64,000 bases of DNA from Reinekea sp. G2M2-21 (GCF_015687175.1 NZ_JADPQG010000009.1:118920-182919); one strand, 5' to 3'; counted from the first letter of the stretch, positions 1-7,966 are shown. Numbers and translations are program-made. The notes: generated from the letters alone by a model not told the origin.

Positions 1-553
1 GCTAACAGCAGCGGCTACAACCGGATGAACACCACCTCACTCGCTAGACTGGGTTTGGTGTAATATTTTTTGTAGGAGCCTTCGGAGCAACGCGGAGAGG
101 CGATATTTGTGTGGGTCGGGCTTCAGCCCGACCCACAACTTATTCCAAAGCTTTTTTTTGTAGGTCGCGACTTTAGCCAGACAATCGCAAACCCTGTGTG
201 AGAGGGCTTTAGCCCCGATTAAACGGCACTTGCTCCAGGGTAATGCGACATCAACGCAGATCTTCAAACTCACAATTTAACTTCAAATGCATAGTCATCA
301 CCGCAACCACCCTATGCTTCGCGCCAAAAAAGTCTTTGCGCCGCATTTTCGGGAAATTGATTAAATACTTATGCACGCGCCGCAAAGCCCAGTCGATAAC
401 GGAATATCCATTCCACGTTTATTAGACTACCCACCATGAATAGGGCGTATCAGGCGCACGAGTATTTCGGTAAAAACCGCTCGTGTGGTTTTTTAGGGTG
501 ATCAGATTGACAATAATGTCCACACCGCCGAATATGACTGGCACTGAGCCGAA
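1..553. other. Left edge: no convincing gene, repeat-containing DNA
   Basis: No open frame here has a good ribosome site together with a protein-like composition. The stretch holds a REP-like palindrome (111-136) and, further right, a second short arm pair of the type 'agggctttagcccc'. It lies directly upstream of the first recognisable attC site, so it is probably the body of an upstream integron cassette or degraded cassette DNA. Confidence 0.4.
111..136. repeat. REP-like palindrome
   Basis: Perfect inverted repeat: GTGGGTCGGGCT and its reverse complement surround a two-base loop. The 'gggtcgggcttcagcccgaccc' style of GC-rich hairpin is common as an extragenic palindrome in gammaproteobacteria. 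Only one copy was seen in this window. Confidence 0.6.
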
Positions 554-577
554 TATGAACAGAAACCAATTCTGCAT
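422..577 (-). CDS. Possible small membrane protein (low confidence)
   Basis: A 51-residue frame on the minus strand starting MQNWFLFIFGS, with one strongly hydrophobic stretch (about residues 4-28) followed by a polar tail. No clear ribosome site was seen, and the start overlaps the attC-like site at 554-625. If real it would be an inverted cassette gene; it may equally be chance. Confidence 0.2.
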   Translation of the reverse strand: MQNWFLFIFGSVPVIFGGVDIIVNLITLKNHTSGFYRNTRAPDTPYSWWVV

Positions 578-625
578 ATGCGGCGCCGGAAAAAACCGCA
601 GTGGCGGCATAAAAAACTGTTAAAT
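554..625 (+). other. attC-like integron recombination site 1
   Basis: It ends in the core GTTAAAT (619-625), which fits GTTRRRY. The left end TATGAACAG (554-562) imperfectly matches the reverse complement of CTGTTAAAT. Inside, ATGCGGCGCC pairs with GGCGGCAT, so the whole segment folds back on itself, as attC sites do. It precedes the TPR-protein cassette. Confidence 0.6.
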
Positions 626-643
626 TTAAAGGAGGAGTGTCAC

Positions 644-1870
644 ATGGAGAAAAATCTTTGGGAGTTTATTAAAGATGCATATGAGAAAATGCCAATTTGG
701 ATACAAATCCCGACATTTGTAATCATTCTATTTCTATTTGTTTATCTCTTGATATCTCCAAAATTCATTGATGGTGAGCTTCTCGTTGCAAGTAGTGATT
801 CTAGAACGAAGCCCATTCCAAGTTCGATTATAGAAGTAAATGTCAGTCCCGGCAGATGGGTCAGATTGCATACAGCGACAGATGGAAGATTTACTCTGCC
901 AACGCCGATCAAGCAGCCATTAGGATCTGTTAACATTAGATATTACCCATCCGGAATTAAGGAAGGATACTATGAAACTAGCGTTAAATATTTCAAATTC
1001 TTTGGTAAGGAAATTTTGCTCGAGTATGATGAGTCAGAAAAGACTCGTAATGTATTTTATCTAAAAGAAGATGTCAGTGCACTCTTTAGTATTGTTCCAA
1101 GTGCTTTCGCGGATGTAGAAGCCAATCTAACGGGCCAGACTGTATCAGAAAAAACTGTAGATAATATTGATGATGCAATACTAAAATCTGCTTCACAACG
1201 ATTGAATCGATTAGTCGAAGCAACTGACCTAGAAAAGACGTTTTCCGATATTGGAATAAGTAAAGTTGATTTGGCTTTTATTTACGCAGATATTCGAAGT
1301 AATTTTGATTTAGAAGTTAAGTCGGATATTTGGGAATACGCAGAAACATTACAAGATATTGTGAATTTCTCTAGAGAGCAGTTTTACAGATATAAACCTT
1401 GGGGTTTACACGACGGTCCCAGGATAGAAAAAATAAGAGAATTATTTAGCCAAGCCGAAGCGAAATACGGGAGCGAAACATATTTACTATATCAAGATGC
1501 AAGAATTCTTCGTAAGGCTGAGAAATCCTTTCCTGCTATAAACATTCTGAATAACATTATTGAGACTAATCCCGATTTTTACCTTGCTTGGTATGATTTA
1601 GCTTTAGCATATAGATCACAGGGCTTAGTTGAAGAAGCAAATGATTCGTTCAGTCGAGCAATTGAATTAAGTGAAGAACAGAAACTAAATCACGCAGCTG
1701 TTTATAATACATTTGGAAGGTTTTTATATACGCAATGTAGACCCGAGGATTCAATTGTTTATTTAAACAAAACTCTCGAAATTGAACCGGAGTATGGTTA
1801 CACAAAGGGATATATATTAGACTCAGAGAGATTATTGGCTGGAGATATAAAACTTGAGTCATGCGACTAA
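644..1870 (+). CDS. Membrane-anchored TPR protein (integron cassette)
   Basis: 408 residues, starting at ATG 644 behind a strong GGAGGAG ribosome site; the longer frame from 578 would begin inside the attC site. Residues about 15-37 form one transmembrane helix (IQIPTFVIILFLFVYLLI). Residues about 45-130 resemble a carboxypeptidase-regulatory-like beta domain (GRWVRLHTATDGRFTLPTP). The C-terminal third contains tetratricopeptide-type repeats (for example NPDFYLAWYDLALAYRSQG and EPEYGYTKGYILDSERLLAG). The rest faces either periplasm or cytoplasm; topology is not settled. It sits between two attC-like sites, so it is the body of one gene cassette. The function is unknown; TPRs suggest protein-protein contacts. 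Base composition is AT-richer than the conserved genes to the right. Confidence 0.75.
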   Translation: MEKNLWEFIKDAYEKMPIWIQIPTFVIILFLFVYLLISPKFIDGELLVASSDSRTKPIPSSIIEVNVSPGRWVRLHTATDGRFTLPTPIKQPLGSVNIRYYPSGIKEGYYETSVKYFKFFGKEILLEYDESEKTRNVFYLKEDVSALFSIVPSAFADVEANLTGQTVSEKTVDNIDDAILKSASQRLNRLVEATDLEKTFSDIGISKVDLAFIYADIRSNFDLEVKSDIWEYAETLQDIVNFSREQFYRYKPWGLHDGPRIEKIRELFSQAEAKYGSETYLLYQDARILRKAEKSFPAINILNNIIETNPDFYLAWYDLALAYRSQGLVEEANDSFSRAIELSEEQKLNHAAVYNTFGRFLYTQCRPEDSIVYLNKTLEIEPEYGYTKGYILDSERLLAGDIKLESCD

Positions 1871-1906
1871 ACAAAAATTACAAAACGCTGTCGCAATACA
1901 GCCCTT

Positions 1907-1970
1907 ATTTAACAGCTTCGCGGCGGCCTTTAGACTCGCATTCGCTCGCCCTTAAACAAAGACGTTAAAT
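1907..1970 (+). other. attC integron recombination site 2
   Basis: Starts with ATTTAAC (1907-1913, RYYYAAC) and ends with its exact complement GTTAAAT (1964-1970, GTTRRRY). The 64-bp length is near the typical minimum for attC. This is one of the best-formed sites of the array. Confidence 0.85.
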
Positions 1971-1983
1971 GACAAGGAAGACC

Positions 1984-2468
1984 ATGGACACAACTAAACT
2001 AATTAAAAACTTAGTGATTATAGAGTTTGTACTGGCAGCAATTTATCTAGTACTAACTTTTTCTCTTGAAAAGTTTCTCCCTATACAATTGCAAGAGTTC
2101 CTAATCGCCGAAGCTAATGCCGAATGGACGACTGGTGATACAGTAATTTAGTTGTTGGAATTTTAATGCTTATTGCTCTCATAGCTGGTTTGGTAGGTAT
2201 TTTGAGAACCAAGATATGGGGCAAATACATTTACTTAGGATCAGCCGCATTCGGTTACTTACTTGCTCCTACTTTGGGTCCCACTGTGGAGCATGCTTAT
2301 TCCGCCGCAATCTATGACTTGTCATCATTGGCAGCAGGAGGAGCAATCACACTATTGCTATTTACGCAGTCTTCGTTTAACAAGTGGTGTTGGATCGGCC
2401 CTAAATTTGCCGCCGGCGCGGCGGGTATAGGATTCAAATACGCTGCGCTTCATTGCGCCTCAGTTTAG
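1984..2468 (+). pseudogene. Frameshifted small membrane protein (integron cassette)
   Basis: The first frame starts at ATG 1984 behind AAGGAAG and runs to TAG at 2149-2151 (MDTTKLIKNLVIIEFVL...). The reading continues naturally in another frame, open from about 2139 (NLVVGILMLIALIAGLVGI), to a stop at 2466. Joined, they give a protein of about 160 residues with three to four hydrophobic helices. One indel between about 2139 and 2150 would explain the break. The last 27 or so residues of the second frame (after SSFNK) read through the following attC site, so the ancestral stop may have been earlier. Function is unknown. Either a decayed cassette or a sequencing error; the ATG at 1969 overlapping the attC core is less likely as a start because the ribosome site fits 1984. 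Confidence 0.65.
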
Positions 2469-2479
2469 GAACGTTAGGT
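2375..2479 (+). other. attC integron recombination site 3
   Basis: Left end GTTTAAC (2375-2381) and right core GTTAGGT (2473-2479, fits GTTRRRY). The inner part holds a GC-rich palindromic centre (gccgccggcgcggc). At 105 bp it is longer than its neighbours. It overlaps the 3' end of the second frame of the broken membrane gene. Confidence 0.75.
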
Positions 2480-2484
2480 CATAT

Positions 2485-2934
2485 ATGAAGCTACTCAAAA
2501 GTCTCTTTAAGGCAAAACCTTCTATTGAACATAATGTCTTTGGTCGACTTATTTTGGAGAACGGTAAGAAAGGACCATATTGGATTCATGAATCCTACTC
2601 CTGCGATGACCCGACGATAACTATAGACGTATTATCTAGTGAACCTCCATCAGAGGCCCAAGTAGATTTTTATAAGGAAATTGTTTCTGATCTAGACCAA
2701 GCATTTGATCTTGTCAGAGGAAAACTAGTCCCTGAATACGAGAGTGTGCTAAATGCTAAATTTCCCGATAGCTGGCGAGAAGTATTGGTATTTGCTGGTA
2801 TCGGTATACCCTGCGATGGCAAAAGATCTTCAGATTGGGACATTACCTTTGAACTTGTAAAAGATAACTACGGATACCTTTTTAATTGCTACTTTGAGAG
2901 CGGAAATCTAATTCACGTTGGGATAGACACATGA
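2485..2934 (+). CDS. Hypothetical cytoplasmic protein (integron cassette)
   Basis: 149 residues, ATG six bases past the attC core. No signal peptide or membrane helix; mixed alpha/beta composition with many acidic and aromatic residues (PYWIHESYSCDDPTITIDVLS; SDWDITFELVKDNYGYLF). Resembles the small immunity- or stress-like proteins common in integron cassettes in general character only; I do not recognise the family. It ends four bases before the next attC site, the tight packing expected of a cassette. Confidence 0.65.
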   Translation: MKLLKSLFKAKPSIEHNVFGRLILENGKKGPYWIHESYSCDDPTITIDVLSSEPPSEAQVDFYKEIVSDLDQAFDLVRGKLVPEYESVLNAKFPDSWREVLVFAGIGIPCDGKRSSDWDITFELVKDNYGYLFNCYFESGNLIHVGIDT

Positions 2935-2938
2935 CCCG

Positions 2939-2998
2939 ACCTAACAATCACAGGTAGTCGGCGCGAAAAGTTCCGCCCAACTGCTGCAAGCGTTAACT
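2939..2998 (+). other. attC integron recombination site 4
   Basis: Left end ACCTAAC (2939-2945, RYYYAAC) and right end GTTAACT (2992-2998), which departs from GTTRRRY at one base. It is 60 bp long, typical for a compact attC, and begins immediately after the preceding stop codon. Confidence 0.7.
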
Positions 2999-3008
2999 GA
3001 ATATCGAA

Positions 3009-3593
3009 ATGGCTATTGATAAAATTACACTTGAAGGGGTTCAACTTCGCCGAAAAGTAGAAATTCTTGTCGAATCAGATTTTAACCAAGCATACAAAGT
3101 GGCTCGCTCGATAAGACACCCTTGGTATAAATGTCAGTCCTTATCTAAAGTTTCCGAATTTGCTTCAAGTTCATCTATTGAATCTTTGTTATTAGAGTCT
3201 TTCGACAGCGCCATGAAATGCCATGACGAAAATCGTAGAGTCTCAGTCGCATGTTGGCCGATTAAAGTTTCTTTGCATAGTGGAAAGACTTCACTGGCAA
3301 AAGCATTCTTAGATGAGTGCATAAGCCAGCTTAATAGTGATAAAGACCCCGTCAGTCGTTGGTGTGCCGTCAGCGTTGTAAATACGATAAAATCAGATTT
3401 AAAAGTCTTGGAATACTTTTATGACACACTTGAATCTGTAACATCGAAGGGGCATGGCTGGCGAATTGAACGGAGTATTAATCAATTACTTTCAGATCCC
3501 GAAGTTCAAAAAGATAAAAGGTATATTAAGTATTTAACAAAGCGGCTAGTTACAATAAATAGTTGGAAGAAAGCTAATGCTAGGCAAAGATAA
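3009..3593 (+). CDS. Hypothetical alpha-helical protein (integron cassette)
   Basis: 194 residues, ATG ten bases after the attC core. Predicted to be mostly helical and soluble, with repeated helix-turn-helix hairpins such as DFNQAYKVARSIRHPWYKCQ and SGKTSLAKAFLDECISQL; this suggests an alpha-solenoid-like fold (TPR- or HEAT-like), though no repeat is clear enough to assign. No catalytic motif is visible. Basic C-terminus (KKANARQR). Confidence 0.6.
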   Translation: MAIDKITLEGVQLRRKVEILVESDFNQAYKVARSIRHPWYKCQSLSKVSEFASSSSIESLLLESFDSAMKCHDENRRVSVACWPIKVSLHSGKTSLAKAFLDECISQLNSDKDPVSRWCAVSVVNTIKSDLKVLEYFYDTLESVTSKGHGWRIERSINQLLSDPEVQKDKRYIKYLTKRLVTINSWKKANARQR

Positions 3594-3649
3594 ATAGTGA
3601 TATACGGACTCGTCTTTTGCAGTTGGATCCGTATATCGCACTGTTATGC
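3588..3649 (+). other. attC-like integron recombination site 5 (divergent)
   Basis: GTGATATACGGA (3597-3608) pairs with TCCGTATATCGCAC (3628-3641) with a two-base bulge. The site ends in GTTATGC (3643-3649), a variant core; its complement GCATAAC opens the next site. The extrahelical bases on one arm are a hallmark of attC folding. Confidence 0.6.
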
Positions 3650-3663
3650 ATCCGGAGGATACA

Positions 3664-4032
3664 GTGCCTAAAAATTGGAATGAAATTGAAACTGATGACA
3701 TATTAAATTTTCATGGAGCTCAGACCGCAGATATCGCTCGGTATCAACGGATCATGGAGTTTAAAAATATACAGGCTCTATCAGAATTAAGAGCAGGACT
3801 ATTTGAATTGCAGAAAACGATTCACATAGTCGGTGATAAAGCCGAGGAAAGACTTAAGTCAGTTGAGCAATCTCAAAAAAGCGCATCTGAAGCTCAAGGA
3901 AAGATGAATGCTATTACAATTGCGCTAACAGTTGTAATTGCTCTTTCTACGGCTGTGTATACTTGGATTACATGGGAATCATTAAAAGTCCAAAAAGACT
4001 CAAACCGAATTGCTTTGGAACAGAGTAAGTGA
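3664..4032 (+). CDS. Small membrane protein with coiled coil (integron cassette)
   Basis: 122 residues from GTG 3664, chosen because GGAGG (3654-3658) sits five bases upstream; the in-frame ATG at 3646 lies inside the attC core. An N-terminal polar region is followed by a likely coiled coil (about residues 35-75, ELRAGLFELQKTIHIVGDKA onwards) and one transmembrane helix (ITIALTVVIALSTAVYTWI, about residues 83-102). A tail-anchored topology with a short C-terminal tail is likely. Family not recognised. Confidence 0.6.
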   Translation: MPKNWNEIETDDILNFHGAQTADIARYQRIMEFKNIQALSELRAGLFELQKTIHIVGDKAEERLKSVEQSQKSASEAQGKMNAITIALTVVIALSTAVYTWITWESLKVQKDSNRIALEQSK

Positions 4033-4035
4033 AAT

Positions 4036-4112
4036 GCATAACAAGTACACGCAGTTGATTATCTTTCCGCTTCGCTGCATTTGGCAACTGGCGCATGCGT
4101 TAAGCGTTAAGT
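4036..4112 (+). other. attC integron recombination site 6, with two overlapping cores
   Basis: Left end GCATAAC (4036-4042). Inner arms GCAGTTG and CAACTGGC pair. Two adjacent cores follow: GTTAAGC (4099-4105) and GTTAAGT (4106-4112), both fitting GTTRRRY. Confidence 0.7.
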
Positions 4113-4122
4113 GTTGAGTAGG

Positions 4123-4401
4123 ATGAATATAGGAACATTGAGCTGGCTAGGCCTGACTATCGCAATATGTGTGATTTTAATGTTGGTATTAAGATTGAAG
4201 ATCTGGATTGATAAATTCGATTTAGCCGTGATTGGGCTCGTTGTTGGTTTAATATCTGTTTTGATTGAGTTTAATTTCCCGAGCGAAGATACTGAGGGTC
4301 AGGTTATAGAGTCGATTCTTTATTTGTTACCAATAAATCTAGTTTTCCAGCTTGTCCCTGTTTCTCTCTTAAATCTGTGGCATTCTGCATTTAACAAATA
4401 A
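4123..4401 (+). CDS. Small multi-pass membrane protein (integron cassette)
   Basis: 92 residues from ATG 4123 (MNIGTLSWLG). The GTG at 4111 is in the attC core and unlikely as start. Three hydrophobic segments: about 6-25, 35-53 and 68-85. No charged catalytic motif. Unknown function; typical of the short membrane proteins abundant in integron arrays. Confidence 0.6.
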   Translation: MNIGTLSWLGLTIAICVILMLVLRLKIWIDKFDLAVIGLVVGLISVLIEFNFPSEDTEGQVIESILYLLPINLVFQLVPVSLLNLWHSAFNK

Positions 4402-4480
4402 TTGTTACGCAAGCCCAAAAGCCTTGCTTCGCAAGTGGGCTTCGGACTCGTAAATTCAACGCAAAATAATGGCGTTAATT
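4389..4480 (+). other. attC-like integron recombination site 7
   Basis: Left end ATTTAAC (4389-4395), overlapping the end of the preceding gene; right end GTTAATT (4474-4480), one base off GTTRRRY. Inside, AAGCCCA pairs with TGGGCTT and TTGC/GCAA closes an inner hairpin. Confidence 0.65.
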
Positions 4481-4492
4481 TCAAGGAACCTC

Positions 4493-5695
4493 ATGAGTAT
4501 TTACATCCCAGAGAAATTTCATAACGTAAAATACAATTATGACCGGTTCCCTGGAGTTGAGGATCAGTCAAACTTTTCTAAGGGAGCAAATTGCCAAGTA
4601 TTTTCTTATGAACTGTTAGCTGTTAATGGTGTGCAAGCACCAAATCTTAGATCGAGTAATATATGGGAAGATCGTAAATATACAATCAAAGTAGAAGGTG
4701 ACTTAAAGCCCCTAGATTTATTGTTGTTTAACAGCACATCCGATCCGTATGGCGCTCATATGGCAGTTTCTTTGGGTGGTGAAGATCTGATCCATCTCGC
4801 CAAGCATAACGAAGTTGCGGAGATAACTACCATAAACGAATTGCGTAAACTCGATAAATACAGAGTTTTCTGGGGGCAAAACGTGTCAAATAGCCAAGCC
4901 TCCAGACATGAATTTAAATATTTTACTTCGTTGTCGGATCTTGAATTATTTGCCCAACGAAAAGCCAGTGTTGTTACTGTGTTTGAGATTAACCGATCAG
5001 GCTTTATAAATAGTGGTTCTTTAAAACACGGATTCTTTACTTATGAAGTGAATTTTTTTAACGAATCTGTTTTAAAGCGAATTGAAGACTTCATTAGATA
5101 TGAAAACAGTCACTTCCGCTTACCTGTAATACTTGATGAAGATGGCCTATGTTCCCAAAGTAATCCTTTACTGCCTTTCAAGACCGAGACCGTGAGTGGC
5201 CTTCGAAATTACGAACCCGATATTTGTGTACACTCTACTTCAATCGAAAATGGCATACGGATTCTCGAAGAAGGAACGTTAAAAAGCCAGCTAAAGCTAA
5301 TTAATGAAGGCTGGTTAACTGATACTCAGTTAGGCTATACAATAAATGGAGAGCCCAAGGACTATCTTGATCACATTAATTTGGGTGCGTTTGAAAGCCC
5401 TTGGCCCGAGAGGGTATCTCAATCGAATCAGATTAAAGAGATAGGAAATTGTACTTGCTCTTATAAGCCCGGTTTTAGATTTTATTTTAGCGCAAGAAAA
5501 CTCCAGGTATCAGGTTTACTGGTTCGAACAGGCGCACCATTTATCAAGGTTAGTGATAGTCTTTGTTTAGACGATGATAGTGGATTTTTGGGGTATGTAA
5601 GCTCCGAAGAGTTAGGTGGTGAAAATTGGCAGCCTGACCTATACACGACAAAGGCAAACGAACTCTTTAAGCAAAAAATTAATAATGCACTGTAA
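4493..5695 (+). CDS. Putative NlpC/P60-type plus ADP-ribosyltransferase-like protein (integron cassette)
   Basis: 401 residues from ATG 4493, preceded by CAAGGAA; the ATG at 4469 lies in the attC site. The N-terminal part (about 1-135) has the layout of NlpC/P60 papain-like hydrolases: a candidate nucleophile Cys in GANCQVFSYELL (about residue 36) and a candidate catalytic His in YGAHMAVSLGGEDLIHL (about residue 90), ending in KYRVFWG. The C-terminal part (about 230-401) contains CVHSTSIENGIRILEEGTLK, which resembles the first strand-helix of ADP-ribosyltransferase-fold proteins such as DarT and RNA 2'-phosphotransferase, then RFYFSARKL. The hydrolase assignment is moderate and the ART-like one tentative. 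No signal peptide. If both hold, the protein could be an effector or defence enzyme, but no neighbouring immunity gene is evident. Confidence 0.55.
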   Translation: MSIYIPEKFHNVKYNYDRFPGVEDQSNFSKGANCQVFSYELLAVNGVQAPNLRSSNIWEDRKYTIKVEGDLKPLDLLLFNSTSDPYGAHMAVSLGGEDLIHLAKHNEVAEITTINELRKLDKYRVFWGQNVSNSQASRHEFKYFTSLSDLELFAQRKASVVTVFEINRSGFINSGSLKHGFFTYEVNFFNESVLKRIEDFIRYENSHFRLPVILDEDGLCSQSNPLLPFKTETVSGLRNYEPDICVHSTSIENGIRILEEGTLKSQLKLINEGWLTDTQLGYTINGEPKDYLDHINLGAFESPWPERVSQSNQIKEIGNCTCSYKPGFRFYFSARKLQVSGLLVRTGAPFIKVSDSLCLDDDSGFLGYVSSEELGGENWQPDLYTTKANELFKQKINNAL

Positions 5696-5771
5696 TAACA
5701 CAGCCCTAAATTGCCCCTTTCGCAGATGGCATTTGAGTTACTACCGAGCGTCGCTAAGCTCTACGTTAACT
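5693..5771 (+). other. attC-like integron recombination site 8 (weak)
   Basis: Begins at the stop codon (TAATAAC, 5693-5699) and ends in GTTAACT (5765-5771), the same core as site 4. Inner pairing is poor compared with the other sites, so this call rests mainly on position and core. Confidence 0.45.
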
Positions 5772-5784
5772 CTTAAGGATGCAA

Positions 5785-6099
5785 ATGCGTAATTCGAACC
5801 ATTTCGACACTGAACTCGAAGATTTGACTGATAGATCTATAGGTAAGTGGTTGAAGCAGCAGTCACTAGATACTGATTCGTTTGGTGCCTTGCTGGCTTT
5901 CTTAGAAGCGAAATCTGAATCCATTAATAATAATAGTGCCATTTCTAAACAAGTGATTAAGGCAATTCTAGATGCCTCTAATTCCCTAGAGGCCGCGGGA
6001 AACAACGAGTTAGCGAGTAAGTTTATCTATCTGCTTGAACTAATGGTCATTGGTGAAGCAGCTAGTGATAGAAAAAAAGGTGTTCCTCGGATTATATGA
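5785..6099 (+). CDS. Hypothetical small helical protein (integron cassette)
   Basis: 104 residues from ATG 5785, with AAGGA five bases upstream; the ATG at 5779 overlaps that ribosome site. Soluble, acidic and helix-rich (TDSFGALLAFLEAKSESI; NELASKFIYLLELMV). Family not recognised. No clear attC follows. Confidence 0.55.
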   Translation: MRNSNHFDTELEDLTDRSIGKWLKQQSLDTDSFGALLAFLEAKSESINNNSAISKQVIKAILDASNSLEAAGNNELASKFIYLLELMVIGEAASDRKKGVPRII

Positions 6100-6191
6100 G
6101 AGTTGACGAAGCAATGTTGGCGAGGCTTGGAAACCGCTTCTCAGCGACCGACTTTCCTCCGTCTCGCGGCTCCAAATCGGGTGCTATTTTT

Positions 6192-6770
6192 ATGAAAAAA
6201 TTACTACTGGCGTTAATTATCGGTTTGACAGCTTGTAACTATGAATCTGATAAGGACTATGACCAAGAATTATATATAGACCACTACAAGTCAGAATGTG
6301 AAGGTGAGATGGTACTTCTCTGTCTGCGGACTAAGTTAAGCTCAGATGATGACTGGAGTCTTTTTTACGATCAAATAGAGGGTTTTAATTATAAGTGGGG
6401 CTATAGTTATAAGTTAAGGGTAAAGCTATCTAATTTAGAAAGTCCACCACAAGATGCGTCATCAGTTATATATTCGTTAGTTGAAATAGTAGATGAGGTT
6501 TCGGAACATAGCGAGACTGCGTTTGATATGTCTGCAGGAAGATTTTCGTCTGGGGTAGTTGTTAACAAAACTACAGGGGTATATGAACTATATGGTGAAA
6601 AAGAATTCTCATGCGTTCCAGCAGAATGTTCGATCGTAGAATCACTCATTTCTCAGGATCTAGCAATATTGTTTGAGTTCAAACATAATTCAATACTGAG
6701 TGAGCCGATGCGACTTAGTCAAATCAAGTGTAGTGACTCTAGAGAATCATTTCACAATTCGTGCCTCTAA
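6192..6770 (+). CDS. Hypothetical lipoprotein
   Basis: 192 residues from ATG 6192. The N-terminus MKKLLLALIIGLTACNYES is a lipoprotein signal peptide with lipobox LTAC, so it should be acylated at Cys15 and exported. The upstream extension from 6096 would bury the signal sequence and is rejected. The mature part carries several Cys residues (CEGEMVLLC, CVPAEC, CSDSR..C) that may form disulphides in the periplasm. Family not recognised. Last gene of the cassette-like row. Confidence 0.6.
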   Translation: MKKLLLALIIGLTACNYESDKDYDQELYIDHYKSECEGEMVLLCLRTKLSSDDDWSLFYDQIEGFNYKWGYSYKLRVKLSNLESPPQDASSVIYSLVEIVDEVSEHSETAFDMSAGRFSSGVVVNKTTGVYELYGEKEFSCVPAECSIVESLISQDLAILFEFKHNSILSEPMRLSQIKCSDSRESFHNSCL

Positions 6771-7475
6771 GACAAATAACGAACGCATGTTTTCGAACTG
6801 GTGTTCTGCTACGTTGCAAACGTGCAGTTGTAGCGGTCGATAATGACTAAGAAATGAAAAACAACACTATTGCATTTTGGTTGCTTGTTATACCTGAATT
6901 CTCAGTGGAAAATGAGTCTGGTAGGGTTTTGGTTTCGCAATTATCCGTACGAGATATATTTATAACAACCGGAGTAAGCGAAATATTGAAATAGGTGAAC
7001 CCTAGTGCAATTAAGTACTTGGGTGTCTAAGACCATTCACATATAGATTATTGGATTGTAGATGACAATGGGCTTCTAATTTCCCTAGAGGAGCAACACA
7101 TTTTTTGATCTTGATTGCGTTTTGAATTGAGGCAGAAATGTTGGGGTTGAATTGGAGGTCGCCTTGAGGAATTAGTGCTACTATTTGGTCGCCCTAGAAA
7201 ATTTTTATACTGAATCAATAGCTATCAGTTCTGTGTTGAAAACTACTGTACAGATGCGTATCTATAATTCTATTTAAATAACAAAAAACCGGTAAGAATT
7301 GTGTATTGGGTTGACTATGTTGAAACGCTTTATAGTCGGTTGATGTTTAAACCAATATTTCCTGTATCGTAAGAGAGCTTTGGGGCCGTAAACTCGCCGC
7401 AACATGTGGACGTTGAGTCCTAACGCTAAATGGATTCTCCCCCGTTATTTTTAACTGAATCAAGAATGTAATGGT
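6771..7475. other. Gene-poor stretch at the right end of the integron array
   Basis: The first 75 bases begin AAATAACGAACGC and end GCGGTCGATAATG, imperfectly complementary, possibly a decayed attC (about 6774-6845). A 46-codon frame follows (6854-6994, MKNNTIAFWLLVIPEF) without a ribosome site. The remainder shows only short broken frames. I read it as decayed cassette DNA before the chromosomal AraC gene. Confidence 0.4.
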
Positions 7476-7895
7476 ATGGCGATGAACAACAGAATCAGAA
7501 AGTTAAATGCTGGCAGGGACTATATTGCGGATAACTACCAAGCTCCGCTCAACCTACCCGATATCGCCAGTTACTCATGTATGTCGCCGTATCATTTTTT
7601 GCGCGTTTTTAAGGATACCTATGGAGAAACGCCCAATGAGTTCTTGATGCGGTTAAGAATCGAAAAAGCAAAGGGCATGCTTATTACAGAAAATTACAGT
7701 GTCTCGGAAGTCTGCGAAAAAGTGGGTTATATAAGCCTGGGCAGCTTCTCTTCATTGTTTTTAAAGCAGGTGGGGATGGCACCTACGCTATACCGCCGTA
7801 AGCTTTGGGCTATGTCGACTGAGTTATACCGTTTTCCCGCGCAAGCCATACCGGCATGCTTTGCCTACCGTTTTTTGGGGAAATTGACGAAATGA
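7476..7895 (+). CDS. AraC-family transcriptional regulator
   Basis: 139 residues, essentially just an AraC DNA-binding domain. Both helix-turn-helix units are visible: LNLPDIASYSCMSPYHFLRV (about 23-42) and YSVSEVCEKVGYISLGSFSS (about 72-91), with the typical link KDTYGETPNEFLMRLRIEKAK. No separate ligand domain is present. Its VOC-family neighbour starts 71 bases downstream on the same strand; an AraC regulator beside a VOC protein is a common pairing and suggests it controls that gene. Confidence 0.85.
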   Translation: MAMNNRIRKLNAGRDYIADNYQAPLNLPDIASYSCMSPYHFLRVFKDTYGETPNEFLMRLRIEKAKGMLITENYSVSEVCEKVGYISLGSFSSLFLKQVGMAPTLYRRKLWAMSTELYRFPAQAIPACFAYRFLGKLTK

Positions 7896-7966
7896 GCAAT
7901 ATTGGAGAAATGCTCCTTCTATTCTTTGTATAAAATAGAACAGAACTCACAACAGGGAATACACAG

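Noticed and set aside
37..273. 78-codon minus-strand frame at the left edge
   Set aside because: Runs through the REP-like palindrome; composition not protein-like.
243..425. 60-codon + strand frame
   Set aside because: No ribosome site and no match to the cassette layout.
6854..6994. 46-codon frame in the decayed integron tail
   Set aside because: No ribosome site; likely chance or a gene remnant.
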